Shown here piece by piece: positions 34,501 to 39,766 of a DNA stretch of 64,000 nucleotides. Source of the DNA: Achatina immaculata (taxonomy: Eukaryota > Mollusca > Gastropoda > Stylommatophora > Achatinidae); contig CM019707.1 in NCBI GenBank assembly GCA_009760885.1, positions 35,794,145 through 35,858,144 on the forward strand. The letters are read 5' to 3'. The notes under the pieces are model-generated. The model ran no database searches and had not been told where the DNA came from. It saw only the letters and a program-made list of their open reading frames with translations. A program made the position numbers and the translations under genes. The stretch's first letter is position 1, and every line of letters starts with the position of its first letter.

Positions 34501-34962
34501 TGGGCCAATTGTGGCCTCAGTGATGGTCATGCCTCTCTGTTTTGGCAGTGTTGATTTTCATATCATAACATTTACAACTCTGATGGAGATTCTTAGTATG
34601 ATGTTGTAAGCAACACGGGTACAGATGTACAGCCCATAAATGAGTAGCCAGCAGGTCAGGAGAAGGCCTGACACTCTGGGTCACAGAAATTGCTGGGATT
34701 TAAACCCGCAATCCTTTCCTTGGTAGATAAAACTATCTAGTGTGTGTTTTCATGATCTGTATTTTATCAAATTTTTTTTTGATTAAATGAAATCATTATT
34801 CATGTTTTAATGTCAGTCAATGAGCCATACTTCAACATTTCATATAAATGTCTGTTTTAAAGAGATTTTGGTAACTATTAAAATACTTTGGCTTCTTTGT
34901 TTCAGGAATCTGAAGAGCCAAAAGGTTTCTTGGAAGACTTTGGTTTCATGGTTGGAAGCTAG
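1478..34962 (+). CDS. AP1S2: AP-1 adaptor complex sigma subunit gene (3' part), multi-tail
   Basis: Gene-level entry; exons are listed separately. The product is the small sigma chain of the heterotetrameric AP-1 clathrin adaptor. AP-1 works at the trans-Golgi network and endosomes, and sigma together with gamma binds acidic dileucine sorting signals. The visible core exons encode the second half of the longin-like domain: [29 protein letters not shown], then [31 protein letters not shown] and DLLQE. These are near-invariant in animal AP1S1/2/3. The first ~60 residues (usual start MQFMLLFSRQGK) must lie upstream of the window. After the core the gene offers several alternative last exons. I use the symbol AP1S2 because the neighbour is ZRSR2, as in human. 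By protein alone it could equally be the single invertebrate AP-1 sigma orthologue. Confidence 0.9.
1812..2030. repeat. Minisatellite, 52 bp x 4
   Basis: Unit contains cataaacagatctctgatgt and cacatataatgttcaggaag. The second duplication copy (3754-3915) has only three units. Confidence 0.9.
2296..2415. repeat. CT/GTCT-rich simple repeat
   Basis: Long pyrimidine tract of (CT)n and (CTGT)n. It recurs at 4180-4303 in the duplicated segment. Confidence 0.9.
2530..3275. repeat. Minisatellite, 27 bp x ~27
   Basis: Unit starts gtggttctcctgtcagataa and ends aagaaat. The period is a multiple of three, so it is open in several frames on both strands (for example VLLSDKRNV repeats); that openness is not evidence of a protein. 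It ends only ~27 bp before the coding exon at 3302, in place of a normal pyrimidine-rich intron end. Confidence 0.95.
3302..3439 (+). CDS. AP1S2: AP1S2-like core exon, copy A (VCELDII...DLLQE)
   Basis: Acceptor tgtgatttag ends at 3301 and donor gtaaga starts at 3440. The exon is 138 nt, exactly 46 codons, phase 0 at both ends. It encodes [19 protein letters not shown], then the invariant [19 protein letters not shown] and ends DLLQE. An identical copy lies at 5188-5325. Because the length is a multiple of three, skipping one copy or including both would keep the frame. Including both would repeat 46 residues of a compact domain and probably disrupt folding. Confidence 0.93.
4416..5160. repeat. 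27-bp minisatellite, duplicated array
   Basis: Unit-by-unit copy of the 2530-3275 array, with even the variant units (for example ttatatccaacaaaagaaat) in the same order. This shows the array was duplicated as a block and was not expanded independently. Confidence 0.93.
5188..5325 (+). CDS. AP1S2: AP1S2-like core exon, copy B (identical to copy A)
   Basis: Same 138 nt as 3302-3439 with no substitution that I can find, and the same acceptor and donor (gtaaga at 5326). It is the copy nearest the alternative last exons. With equal splice sites, the transcript could use A, B, or both. Zero divergence, including silent sites, suggests the duplication is very young. Confidence 0.92.
5330..6095. 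repeat. Minisatellite, alternating 73/69-bp units x ~11
   Basis: Unit begins gtccatgcacagtcatgatt and ends ttgtagagatagt. Units with and without a ttag insertion alternate, giving a 142-bp higher-order period. The breakpoint of the 1.9-kb duplication lies in this repeat (see 3500-3540). Confidence 0.9.
6096..6785. other. AP1S2-like intron, no feature seen
   Basis: AT-rich intron sequence. It has a poly-G tract near 6721-6731 but no exon, transposon or array that I can support. Confidence 0.5.
6786..7100. repeat. Minisatellite, 46 bp x 7
   Basis: Unit contains ttggcctgtttactgggaac and acagcttgggggtagggact. Copies differ mainly at tgtttact/tgattact. Confidence 0.92.
7440..7484 (+). CDS. AP1S2: AP1S2-like alternative last exon T1 (tail [14 protein letters not shown])
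   Basis: Acceptor tttcccgaag ends at 7439. In phase 0 it continues directly after DLLQE, giving 14 residues [14 protein letters not shown] and a TAA stop at 7482. The pattern (acidic start, then VL-x-E-x-GL near the end) matches the usual AP-1 sigma C-terminus. I see no canonical AATAAA before the duplicated block, so its polyadenylation site is unknown. Alternative reading: chance homology. I consider this unlikely given the phase, acceptor and motif. Confidence 0.82.
   Translation, partial: DDALQEVLIEYGLF
7454..8306 (+). repeat. 853-bp tandem duplication, copy 1
   Basis: The segment from agaagttctaatag, inside exon T1, to gactttaac is repeated directly at 8307-9160. The 5' breakpoint cuts exon T1, so copy 2 carries only the last part of that exon. 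Confidence 0.88.
8307..9163 (+). repeat. 853-bp tandem duplication, copy 2, with truncated T1 exon
   Basis: The last part of exon T1 (gttctaatagaatacggc) recurs at 8311 but its 5' part and acceptor are missing. The junction created a new ttaacag before it. Spliced in phase 0 this would read only Lys-Phe-stop. I regard it as a dead copy of T1. Confidence 0.85.
8761..10224 (+). repeat. 1.46-kb tandem duplication, copy 1
   Basis: From aagtaaaatatctcacaag through an AT-rich stretch to the first units of the 48-bp minisatellite; repeated at 10225. It overlaps the second copy of the 853-bp duplication, so the two events are layered and this one is younger. Confidence 0.87.
10026..10228. repeat. 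48-bp minisatellite, small array
   Basis: Four units containing cagactggtttaacctgttg. It is split from the large array at 11490-12690 by the 1.46-kb duplication. Confidence 0.88.
10225..11688 (+). repeat. 1.46-kb tandem duplication, copy 2
   Basis: Same sequence as 8761-10224 with few substitutions (for example cgtacc/cataccagc near 9438/10902). The junction lies inside the 48-bp minisatellite unit (aagaaagtaaaa), consistent with unequal exchange at that array. Confidence 0.87.
11490..12690. repeat. Minisatellite, 48 bp x ~25
   Basis: Unit contains cagactggtttaacctgttg then agctgaagaactgaggaa. Several variants (gagcctaagaactg; ttttgagcc) recur in fixed order, showing block-wise higher-order duplication inside the array. 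Confidence 0.93.
12915..12950. repeat. (TG)n(TA)n microsatellite
   Basis: Alternating purine-pyrimidine run just before the LINE-A fragment. Confidence 0.85.
13205..14548 (+). pseudogene. LINE-B reverse transcriptase, C-terminal part
   Basis: The open frame enters at the truncation point with [14 protein letters not shown] and RT motifs follow in order: [60 protein letters not shown], then LDFAEDIT, where F-A-D-D is expected. The first catalytic aspartate is therefore Glu, so the enzyme is probably dead. After YLGTYIDQD and [11 protein letters not shown] the frame meets TGA at ~14320 (Trp in relatives) and TAG at ~14356. The rest ([13 protein letters not shown]) runs on to a natural stop after APCDV. 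The endonuclease domain was lost to 5' truncation. Confidence 0.85.
13205..14577 (+). mobile_element. LINE-B, 5'-truncated non-LTR retrotransposon inside LINE-A
   Basis: Flanked by a perfect 10-bp direct repeat attaaacatc (13195-13204 and 14578-14587) acting as target-site duplication within LINE-A. The 3' end carries a short ataag-type tail (ggatataagatataagatt). Coding content is reverse transcriptase onward. The same family is found on the - strand at 19332-20154 and as a stub at 29444-29559. Confidence 0.85.
14579..15000. repeat. Inverted repeat of two LINE-A 3' ends
   Basis: 14585-14785 and 14790-14995 are imperfect reverse complements (for example tacatgataggaaaaaag against ctttttcccatcatgta). 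The centre is a CAGT run (14776-14795). It is best explained by two LINE-A copies meeting tail to tail. Confidence 0.8.
14788..15345 (-). mobile_element. RTE-like LINE-A fragment, - copy
   Basis: On the - strand it reads [18 protein letters not shown], then [36 protein letters not shown] and LQELNTEE, the thumb/C-terminal region of RTE-like elements. The 3' end is a CTGA/CAGT tail at the centre of the palindrome. The 5' end is truncated near 15345. Confidence 0.8.
15346..15638. other. AP1S2-like intron before exon T2
   Basis: Non-repetitive sequence without open frame of note. It ends in a usable pyrimidine-rich acceptor (ttcattgtttcttgaag). Confidence 0.5.
15639..15728 (+). CDS. AP1S2: AP1S2-like alternative last exon T2 (tail [14 protein letters not shown]...)
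   Basis: Acceptor tttcttgaag ends at 15638. In phase 0 after DLLQE it gives 29 residues, [18 protein letters not shown] and on to TQV, then TGA at 15726. The first 14 residues parallel T1 ([14 protein letters not shown]), so T1 and T2 look like old duplicates. T2 then runs on with a Cys/Ser-rich extension absent from the usual family length. No AATAAA follows closely. It may be a functional long tail or a decaying exon that lost its original stop. Confidence 0.78.
   Translation, partial: DEAVENAVKEYGLYQICCSSLSVCTWTQV
15729..16445. other. AP1S2-like intron, nothing recognised
   Basis: A 93-codon open frame at 15903-16184 has no recognisable motif or splice context. I see no repeat family. 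Confidence 0.45.
16446..16707. repeat. Minisatellite, 53 bp x 5
   Basis: Near-identical units containing cagagttctggcagacttta and cctgacattataataggtaa. Confidence 0.93.
16770..17027 (-). mobile_element. tRNA-derived SINE
   Basis: On the - strand the 5' end reads ccggttagccgagtggttag, a good A-box region of a tRNA. About 40 nt later comes gtgggttctgtcccagc, matching the B-box consensus GGTTCNANNCC. A non-tRNA body follows (gtaccagagaaatctgagaa ... cactgaaaatatggg). No clean target duplication was found. The structure is that of a Pol III-driven SINE. Confidence 0.75.
17190..17575. repeat. Minisatellite, 41-47 bp x ~8
   Basis: Unit contains aaaattagctcatcaaatat and ttgtcattatctgtat, with length variation in the GTAAGT-containing part. 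Confidence 0.88.
17877..19200 (-). mobile_element. Mariner transposon M1 (1324 bp) inside RTE LINE
   Basis: Terminal inverted repeats gaggggcgttcagaaagtaa at both ends, with ~32 bp recognisable, flanked by TA duplications at 17875-17876 and 19201-19202. Length is typical of mariners. Removing the element and one TA restores the host LINE frame, confirming the borders. Confidence 0.93.
18086..19073 (-). pseudogene. Mariner M1 transposase, frame-broken
   Basis: The N-terminal half (19073-18621) contains the helix-turn-helix region ([20 protein letters not shown]) and the mariner linker [11 protein letters not shown]. The first catalytic Asp is in [11 protein letters not shown] (~18560). The C-terminal half (18445-18086) has [11 protein letters not shown] and [15 protein letters not shown]. 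Counting between them gives the D34D spacing of mariner enzymes. The frame shifts between 18620 and 18445, so no complete protein can be made. All three catalytic aspartates survive. Confidence 0.9.
19332..20154 (-). mobile_element. LINE-B fragment, - strand, nested in RTE LINE
   Basis: Flanked by degenerate ~15-bp direct repeats (ttgatagattcaaat at 19317-19331; ttgataagattaaaat at 20155-20170). On the - strand it reads [47 protein letters not shown] and [20 protein letters not shown], the same family as 13205-14577. The 3' end (plus-strand left) starts at cttacatccttcc. It is 5'-truncated within the RT domain. Confidence 0.85.
20155..20640 (+). pseudogene. RTE LINE C-terminal coding remnant
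   Basis: Continuation of the RT thumb and C-terminal region: [20 protein letters not shown], a TGA at ~20305, then [38 protein letters not shown] and [12 protein letters not shown]. The final part ([13 protein letters not shown]) lies at 20650-20680. It is not functional. Confidence 0.8.
20693..21701. other. AP1S2-like intron, nothing recognised
   Basis: Unique-looking AT-rich sequence. No open frame, array or transposon end that I can support. Confidence 0.5.
21702..22882 (+). repeat. 1.17-kb tandem duplication, copy 1 (contains exon T3a)
   Basis: From taaaattcttgtcatcatcagc to the next occurrence of the same motif at 22883. The whole block, including exon T3, is repeated at 22883-24057 at 1172-bp offset with few differences. 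Confidence 0.92.
22469..22513 (+). CDS. AP1S2: AP1S2-like alternative last exon T3a (tail [14 protein letters not shown])
   Basis: A strong acceptor (cttttctcttctgtccatcag) ends at 22468. In phase 0 after DLLQE it encodes [14 protein letters not shown] and a TAA at 22511. The ETP...E-x-GL pattern is close to the classical sigma-1 C-terminus. An attaaa signal lies at 22646 and AATAAA at 22916. It has the best splice site of the alternative tails, so it may be the main form. Confidence 0.88.
   Translation, partial: EETPQGFFEDHGLG
22883..24057 (+). repeat. 1.17-kb tandem duplication, copy 2 (contains exon T3b)
   Basis: Direct copy of 21702-22882. It starts at a caten-free repeat of taaaattcttgtcatcagc and ends near gagaactaaag, where the sequences diverge. 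Confidence 0.92.
23641..23685 (+). CDS. AP1S2: AP1S2-like alternative last exon T3b (duplicate of T3a)
   Basis: Identical 45 nt and identical acceptor to T3a, so either copy gives the same protein [14 protein letters not shown]. Only the 3' UTR would differ (attaaa at 23818). The copy comes from the 1.17-kb tandem duplication. Confidence 0.86.
   Translation, partial: EETPQGFFEDHGLG
24115..24345. repeat. Minisatellite, 46 bp x 5
   Basis: Near-perfect units containing gtgtggcctgtcttgtgagg and catcacctgtgctaacactt. Confidence 0.95.
24452..24941. repeat. Minisatellite, 45 bp x 11 (left half, split by mariner M2)
   Basis: Unit contains cttcatgtcataattctcaa and gacaaggagaagtcatattt. The period is a multiple of three, hence long open frames on both strands. 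The related array continues at 26278 beyond mariner M2. Confidence 0.93.
24942..26277 (-). mobile_element. Mariner M2, degenerate, inside a minisatellite
   Basis: Close relative of M1. The right end reads ttactttctgaacacccctc and abuts TA of the array unit (gtcaTAtttttc). The left end is damaged: the expected gaggggtgttcag has become a run of ~18-20 G followed by tggttcagaaagtagtgcac. Length is about 1.33 kb. Confidence 0.87.
25057..26130 (-). pseudogene. Mariner M2 transposase remnants
   Basis: Two surviving open pieces (25937-25713 and 25353-25057) match M1: [20 protein letters not shown] and [20 protein letters not shown]. The catalytic region around 25590-25640 is still recognisable by comparison with M1 (ttcacctgttatgatctta). 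Multiple frameshifts are present; dead. Confidence 0.82.
26278..27040. repeat. Minisatellite, 45/48 bp x ~16 (right half)
   Basis: Same family as 24452-24941 but most units carry an extra triplet (catgtcatgacaattctc), giving 48 bp. The last units return to 45 bp. The two flanks of the mariner have therefore evolved differently since or before insertion. Confidence 0.92.
27041..27304. other. AP1S2-like intron, nothing recognised
   Basis: Short AT-rich spacer between two arrays. Confidence 0.5.
27305..27665. repeat. Minisatellite, 25 bp x 14
   Basis: Unit gggtttttatctttgtctta plus atgct. One unit lacks a base (ttatcttgtc). Confidence 0.94.
27964..28147. repeat. Minisatellite, 48 bp x 4
   Basis: Near-perfect units containing gtgtgggagatttctgacaa and cttgctcaacaaaaaaacat. 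Confidence 0.95.
28148..28733. other. AP1S2-like intron, nothing recognised
   Basis: AT-rich sequence without motif, array or open frame of interest. Confidence 0.5.
28734..29015. repeat. Minisatellite, 66 bp x 4
   Basis: Unit contains ggtacaggcttgcttgctaa and gacatacacagaatcaagca. Because 66 is a multiple of three it is open in several frames on both strands. Confidence 0.94.
29283..29342. repeat. 31-bp direct repeat x 2
   Basis: tatccaggatgtagcagcca with catcagtgcaa, twice in tandem. Confidence 0.9.
29426..29985. repeat. Minisatellite, 25 bp x ~17
   Basis: Unit ttgaggtacactgttgtcct plus ttata, becoming more divergent towards the right end (ttttgaagtacac variants). A LINE-B stub sits in its left end. 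Confidence 0.92.
29444..29559 (-). mobile_element. LINE-B 3'-end stub (116 bp)
   Basis: Matches the extreme 3' end of LINE-B (atatcttatatccttcccgt, then tcacatagggctcgcaaagt). Flanked by perfect 18-bp repeats tttattttgaagtacact (29426-29443 and 29560-29577). The repeats could be target duplication or simply neighbouring minisatellite units. Confidence 0.82.
29986..30744. other. AP1S2-like intron; possible short MITE near 30240-30345
   Basis: Mostly unremarkable. On the - strand 30345 to ~30245 reads cagtggctcccaacctctgg, similar to the ends of non-autonomous hAT elements, and is followed by an A-rich run. No second end or target duplication was identified, so this stays a suspicion. Confidence 0.25.
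30745..31050. repeat. Minisatellite, 50 bp x 6
   Basis: Unit contains ctttgcatgctgtgataaat and caacaaataaggtactagtt. Confidence 0.93.
31051..31683. other. AP1S2-like intron, nothing recognised
   Basis: AT-rich sequence, no supported feature. Confidence 0.5.
31684..32395. repeat. Minisatellite, 47 bp x 15, very homogeneous
   Basis: Units containing acttaatgttgtacagcgct and gctagtaacactgaagtcaa are almost identical, with the few variants at the edges (cccctg; actaaact). Homogeneous centre with divergent edges suggests ongoing turnover. Confidence 0.96.
32640..32780. repeat. Dispersed repeat fragment
   Basis: The stretch around gttacccaggctgagcctgc with tactgggtgtaccagctggg and gggttgccaac resembles 57490-57570 (gttagccaggctaggcctgt, tactggggg, gggttgctg). 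Two related copies in one window suggest an interspersed repeat of unknown type. Confidence 0.35.
33093..34400 (-). mobile_element. RTE-type LINE relic with an internal minisatellite
   Basis: Read on the - strand from 34400: the endonuclease end [17 protein letters not shown], then a repeated [13 protein letters not shown] segment (33888-34285), then the region before RT ([17 protein letters not shown] and a Tyr-Met-Lys-Ala-Phe-Asp motif near 33650), and finally the RTE 3' end (33190-33093), which matches 20600-20680 of the other RTE (gaattgtggagagaaatga). Many frameshifts and gaps are present. Order and strand are consistent with one decayed element. Confidence 0.72.
33888..34285. repeat. 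Minisatellite, 39 bp x 10, derived from LINE endonuclease
   Basis: Plus-strand unit tttagccacatatctgcttt plus tactaatctgtggtcacag. On the - strand it encodes [13 protein letters not shown], which fits the SDH-x-L-V-x-A endonuclease motif. The tandem repeat therefore grew out of transposon coding sequence. Confidence 0.85.
34600..34740 (-). mobile_element. Possible SINE fragment
   Basis: On the - strand gcgggtttaaatcccagc resembles a tRNA B box, preceded by a tRNA-like tail (accaaggaaaggattgcgg). No convincing A box is seen. Weak call. Confidence 0.3.
34906..34962 (+). CDS. AP1S2: AP1S2-like alternative last exon T4 (tail [18 protein letters not shown])
   Basis: Acceptor ttctttgtttcag ends at 34905. 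Phase 0 after DLLQE gives [18 protein letters not shown] and TAG at 34960. The motif [11 protein letters not shown] parallels [12 protein letters not shown] of T3, so T3 and T4 form one tail class and T1 and T2 another. It is followed by a 3' UTR with AATAAA at 35345, and is the most distal last exon. Confidence 0.85.
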   Translation, partial: ESEEPKGFLEDFGFMVGS

Positions 34963-35372
34963 ACCATCTCTGGACTAGACAGGACCTTCGGTGCTTTCAT
35001 CCTCTTAGATTATGATCCTCATCAGACACAGGAAAACCACATTTTTCATGGTCCCTCTCCAGCTCCCAAAAATCAAATTTTGTCTTAAAAACAACCAATG
35101 ATATTTGAAGAGACTTTTTTGAAAGATTTACCTTAGATTTACCTTATAAGGGCAATAGTTTTTTGTTTTTTTTTGTCTGTTGAATGTGTACAGCTCTCTG
35201 CACAAGTAACAATTTTTTTTCCCTTTTTAATTAAACCACAAAAAAAAATTGTAATCAAATTATGTCAGTGAATTTACACTGATCTTGTCTGATACATGCA
35301 TGTTCTGTAACTGTGATGTTTTTTGTGATTCAGTTTGTTTACTTAATAAACGACAAAGCTGATCCAGGAAAT
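34963..35372 (+). other. AP1S2: Probable distal 3' UTR of AP1S2-like gene
   Basis: Non-coding sequence after the T4 stop, ending with aataaa at 35345-35350 and a T/G-rich region (gttttgtctagcctgggttc) downstream. Confidence 0.6.
35345..35350 (+). promoter_or_regulatory. AP1S2: Polyadenylation signal AATAAA
   Basis: Canonical hexamer ~385 bp after the T4 stop codon. I see no transcript evidence, so the cleavage site is inferred. Confidence 0.55.
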
Positions 35373-35544
35373 GTTTTGTCTAGCCTGGGTTCCTCATCAC
35401 ATCATGCCCTGCACTGACTGTTTCCTAACTGCACCAGCCACAGACATCTTTGATGTTCTTACCTTTTTCTGCATGCCACAGAACTAAAGCTACTGGTGTA
35501 CTTCCAGCTACACTACGGAAGCTTTCACATCAGCTTCAGCAAAA

Positions 35545-35785
35545 ACTAGATGCTATTGTAGGATATCAGAGGTGACTGACTGAACCACAGAAATATCATC
35601 AGAGGTGACTGACTGAACCAGCAGAAATATCATCAGAGGTGACTGACTGAACCAGCAGAAATATCATCAGAGGTGACTGACTGAACCAGAGAAATATCAT
35701 CAATGGTGGCTGACTGAATCAAAAGATATCATCAAAAGTGACTGACAATCAATAAAAACATAATCAAAAGTGACTGACTGAATCA
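35545..35785. repeat. Minisatellite, 34 bp x 7
   Basis: Unit catcagaggtgactgactga plus accagcagaaatat, degenerating to the right. Confidence 0.9.
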
Positions 35786-36399
35786 ACAGACACTGGACAC
35801 GCCCTGTACAACTTATGAGAATACCTGACATGTTCTAAGCAGACGTGACATTTTGTTTAGACACATGAAAATTCCTGACATGCTCTATGCAGACACTTGA
35901 TCAAATCAGGCACAAAGATGACATATAGAAGTATATAAACCATTATATGAATATTTAGCTGCAAACAAACTAAAAAAGTATACTCCAAATGACAGACATA
36001 AGAAAATTTCAATGTTTTCCTTCAAAATATCAAACATTAAACGGGGGGTGGGGGGGGGGGGGGATAGAGAGATAAATATGTCATCTTCAAGCACAAAACT
36101 TATGTCAATTTTGTGTATGTCCTTACATGTACTTTTAGAACATCAGTAGTACTATGCTGTCAGAAACAATCTAGCTCTGTTGTAGCTCCTTATAAGTTGC
36201 ACAGTATGTTGGTTATGTGGGGTATATTCAACAGATATTCTGTTGTTTATCTATAAAGTATACTGTCCACATACTTTTGTGAAAAATGTGCCAAATCAAT
36301 AGCAAGGAATAGGGGAGGTTTATTTTAAGAAAATTATTGGTTCTAAATTTCAGTTTGGGAGAAGTCTGAAAAACAACCAAAAAGTTTTTAAATATCACA
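35786..36399. other. Intergenic, includes poly-G tract
   Basis: Convergent intergenic space. The G-rich run at 36042-36063 is the only notable feature. Confidence 0.5.
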
Positions 36400-37022
36400 C
36401 AGCTATTTTCATCAGACTGTCAAATATTACACAGCTATTTTCATCAGACTGTCAAATATTACACAGCTATTTTCATCAGACTGTCAAATATTACACAGCT
36501 ATTTTCATCAGACTGTCAAATATTACACAGCTATTTTCATCAGACTGTCAAATATTACACAGCTATTTTCATCAGACTGTCAAATATTACACAGCTATGC
36601 TCATCAGACTGTCAAATATTACACAGCTATGCTCATCAGACTGTCAAATATTACACAGCTATTTTCATCAGACTGTCAAATATTACACAGCTATTTTCAT
36701 CAGACTGTCAAATATTACACAGCTATTCTCATGAAACTATCAAATATTACACAGATATTTTCATCAAACTATCAAATATTACACAGGTATTTTCATCAGA
36801 CTGTCAAATATCACACAGATATTTTCATCAAGCTATCAAATATCACACAGATATTTTCATCAAGCTATCAAATATCACACAGATATTTTCATCAAACTAT
36901 GAAATATCACACAGATATTTTCATCAAGCTATCAAATATTACACAGATATTTTCATCAGACTATCAAATATTACACAGATATTTTCATCAGACTATCAAA
37001 TATTACACAGATATTTTCATGA
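36400..37022. repeat. Minisatellite, 32 bp x ~19
   Basis: Unit cagactgtcaaatattacac plus agctattttcat. The right half switches to cagatatt and caagctatc variants. Confidence 0.94.
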
Positions 37023-37084
37023 AACTGGCTGACATTTGTTCCTTTAACTCCCAGTTTTTTCTGCTGCATCAGCATGTTCACTGG

Positions 37085-37735
37085 TCTGTCTTGTTAAGTG
37101 TCTGCTGCCATCTTGTGAAGTATCTACTGGGCTGTCTTGTGGAGTGTCTACTAGGCTGTCTTGTGGAGTGTCTACTGCCATCTTGTGAAGTGTCTACTAG
37201 GCTGTCTTGTGGAGTGTCTACTAGGCTGTCTTGTGGAGTGTCTACTAGGCTGTCTTGTGGAGTGTCTACTGCTGTCTTGTGAAGTGTCTACTGGGCTGTC
37301 TTGTGGTGGGTCTACTGCTGTCTTGTGAAGTGTCTACTAGGCTGTCTTGTGGAGTGTCTACTGCTGTCTTGTGAAGTGTCTACTAGGCTGTCTTGTGGAG
37401 TGTCTACTGCTGTCTTGTGGTGGGTCTACTGCCATCTTGTGAAGTGTCTACTAGGCTGTCTTGTGGTGTGTCTACTGCCATCTTGTGAAGTGTCTACTAG
37501 ACTGTCTTGAGGTGGGTCTACTGCCATCTTGTGAAGTGTCTACTAGGCTGTCTTGTGGTGTGTCTACTGCCATCTTGTGAAGTGTCTACTAGGCTGTCTT
37601 GTGGAGTGTCTACTGCTGTCTTGTGAAGTGTCTACTAGGCTGTCTTGTGGTGTGTCTACTGCCATCTTGTGAAGTGTCTACTAGGCTGTCTTGTGGAGTG
37701 TCTACTGGGCTGTCTTGTGGTGGGTCTACTGCTGT
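37085..37735. repeat. Minisatellite, mixed 22/24-bp units x ~28
   Basis: Two unit types, gtgtctactaggctgtcttg and gtgtctactgccatcttgtg, alternate irregularly; about 46-bp dimers dominate. Open frames here follow the unit pattern only. Confidence 0.9.
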
Positions 37736-37857
37736 CTGAATATAATTAAAAGTGATGGAACATAACATTATTCTTGTTAGCTCCATATTGTTTGTAAGTG
37801 ACAAAGTGTGCTAGTTACTGCAGTAAAACTGATACTAGTAGAGTTAGGTGGAGATGT

Positions 37858-38207
37858 GTGGTGCAACACAAACAGGCAGACAGAGGAAGAGAAGACAGCA
37901 GAAAGTCATAAGAACAATGAAATGTTTTTGAAAGCAGGAACCCAATATTTCAGCAAAATGTCTTTATCCAGGAGAGATAAATAAAAACACATCTGTGACC
38001 CGCTGCGTGAGGATGCTAGACACAGACGGAAGTGGAAATATGAAGAGTGAGAGAAACGGCCCACGCACTAGTTTCCTCCTCACACAGTAAATCGCAGGTA
38101 AGCTTTTTGCATGCCTTTCTTGCTGTCTTCGATAAAGACATTTTGCTGAAACATTTCATTGTTCTTATTTCTTACTGCTGCCTCTCTACCTGTCTTTGTT
38201 ACACCAC
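37858..38207. mobile_element. Foldback/MITE-like element (350 bp)
   Basis: The left arm (gtggtgcaacacaaacaggc ... agaacaatgaaatg ... cagcaaaatgtctttatc) is the imperfect reverse complement of the right arm (gataaagacattttgctg ... catttcattgttctta ... gtctttgttacaccac). Each arm is about 80-110 bp, with a ~155-bp centre. Terminal bases are gtggtg/caccac. No coding capacity; the target duplication was not resolved. Confidence 0.7.
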
Positions 38208-38689
38208 AGGCTTCCATCTACTCTACGTGTCCTGTTTATGTAACATAGCGTACAAGATCAGTTCTGTTAGTGAACACACACATACACAGAAAGCCATATG
38301 CTGATGGCAGGGTACATATCTGGCAGATAATGAAACATTTTTATTCTCTTCTTCACTTCTGACTGTTCTGTTAAGTGCCTGTACTGTACATTATTGATAA
38401 TAAAAGTATAATAAACCACATCAAATCATTATTGTTTTTGTTTTCTCTGTGTGCATTTATCCTACAAACACTGCTTTCCCCCCCCCCCCCCAGTGACAAA
38501 TTCATGCCAGTCAAATGAAAGTTTTTGCAGCCCAGAAGACATTTTCTCAGATGTGCTGGGGGGGGGGGGACTGGCAGTTTATTAGAGGACTCTCCCAAGC
38601 ACACAATGGTTTGAGCAAATAAGATGTTAGGAGATATTACAAAGATTTACACACATCAGACTGATTTGTCTGGTTGCTGGATAAAATGT
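38208..38689. other. Intergenic, C- and G-runs
   Basis: Contains a C-run at ~38477-38491 and a G-run at ~38560-38569 about 80 bp apart. They could pair as an imperfect inverted repeat. No gene seen. Confidence 0.45.
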
Positions 38690-39060
38690 CTTAGTTTCCA
38701 GGGTTAAACAATTCAGCTGTCTTAGCTCTTGGGGTTAGACAATTCAGTTGTCTTAGCTCCTAGGGTTAGACAATTCATTTACATCAGCTCCCAGATTTAA
38801 ACAATTCAGTTACATCAGCTCCCAGAGTTTAACAATTCAATTACATCAGCTCCCAGAATTAAACAATTCAGTTACATCAGCTCCCAGAATTAAACAATTC
38901 AGTAACATCAGCTCCCAGAATTAAACAATTCAGCTGTGTCAGCTCCCAGAATTAAACAATTCAGCTGTGTCAGCTCCTAAAGTTAAACAATTCAGTTACA
39001 TCAGCTCCCAGAGTTAATTCAGTTATGTCAGCTCCCAGAGTTAAGAATAATTCAACTCTC
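38690..39060. repeat. Minisatellite, 31 bp x ~12
   Basis: Unit ttcagttacatcagctccca plus gaattaaacaa, with variants. Confidence 0.92.
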
Positions 39061-39518
39061 AGAGTTATGCATTTCAGGAACATGAACAAACCCAACCCCG
39101 AACAATCAGCAACTTTATAGCACCATAAATAAGAAGACAACAGCGAAAAAAAAGAAAACAATATTCTATACAATATGTCAGTAAACTTTAGATCTGCCTT
39201 TGTTCTCTATGTCATACTCACAGTCTGAATCATTTACATCTCAGCAGTCTTCTTATTTCACCAGAACAATTATCACAAAACTAAATATTTCAGGCAAACA
39301 AGTGCTTCTTTCACACAGTCTAACAGAAGGAACACTGGATTAGGATGAAAGATGACATCAGGCATGCAGTTTGCATTTAAAATACTAGACACTTAAGTCA
39401 ACATAGCACTGGTGTCTGCAGTCTCTCAATATTGAATAATATGTGGAGGAGCTGGGAGTACTTTGGACTTGTTCAGCTTGTAACAGTGATGTCATATATG
39501 TCACAAACTCACATACAT

Positions 39519-39571
39519 ATCAGGGCAGATCTATCAGTCATATTTTGTATGACTGACAGATCTGCCCTGAT
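39519..39571. repeat. 24-bp hairpin palindrome
   Basis: Arms atcagggcagatct-a-tcagtcata and its reverse complement with one mismatch in 24, loop ttttg. It is stable enough to fold in RNA or single-stranded DNA. Function unknown. Confidence 0.85.
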
Positions 39572-39659
39572 CTATTGTTTCTGACATTGTGGCCATAAAA
39601 CTTAATGTACTGCAGATAACTTCGGACTTGCATATCATGACAATGTAGAAGAAGATGTA

Positions 39660-39766
39660 CTTAATTCTGATCACTTGTAAGTGTCGCAGGTAGTACTTAG
39701 TTTTGATCACTTGTAAGTGTCGCAGGTAGTACTTAGTTTTGATCACTCGTAAGTGTCGCAGGTAGT
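39660..39766. repeat. Minisatellite, 36 bp x 3
   Basis: Unit gatcacttgtaagtgtcgca plus ggtagtacttagtttt. Confidence 0.9.
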
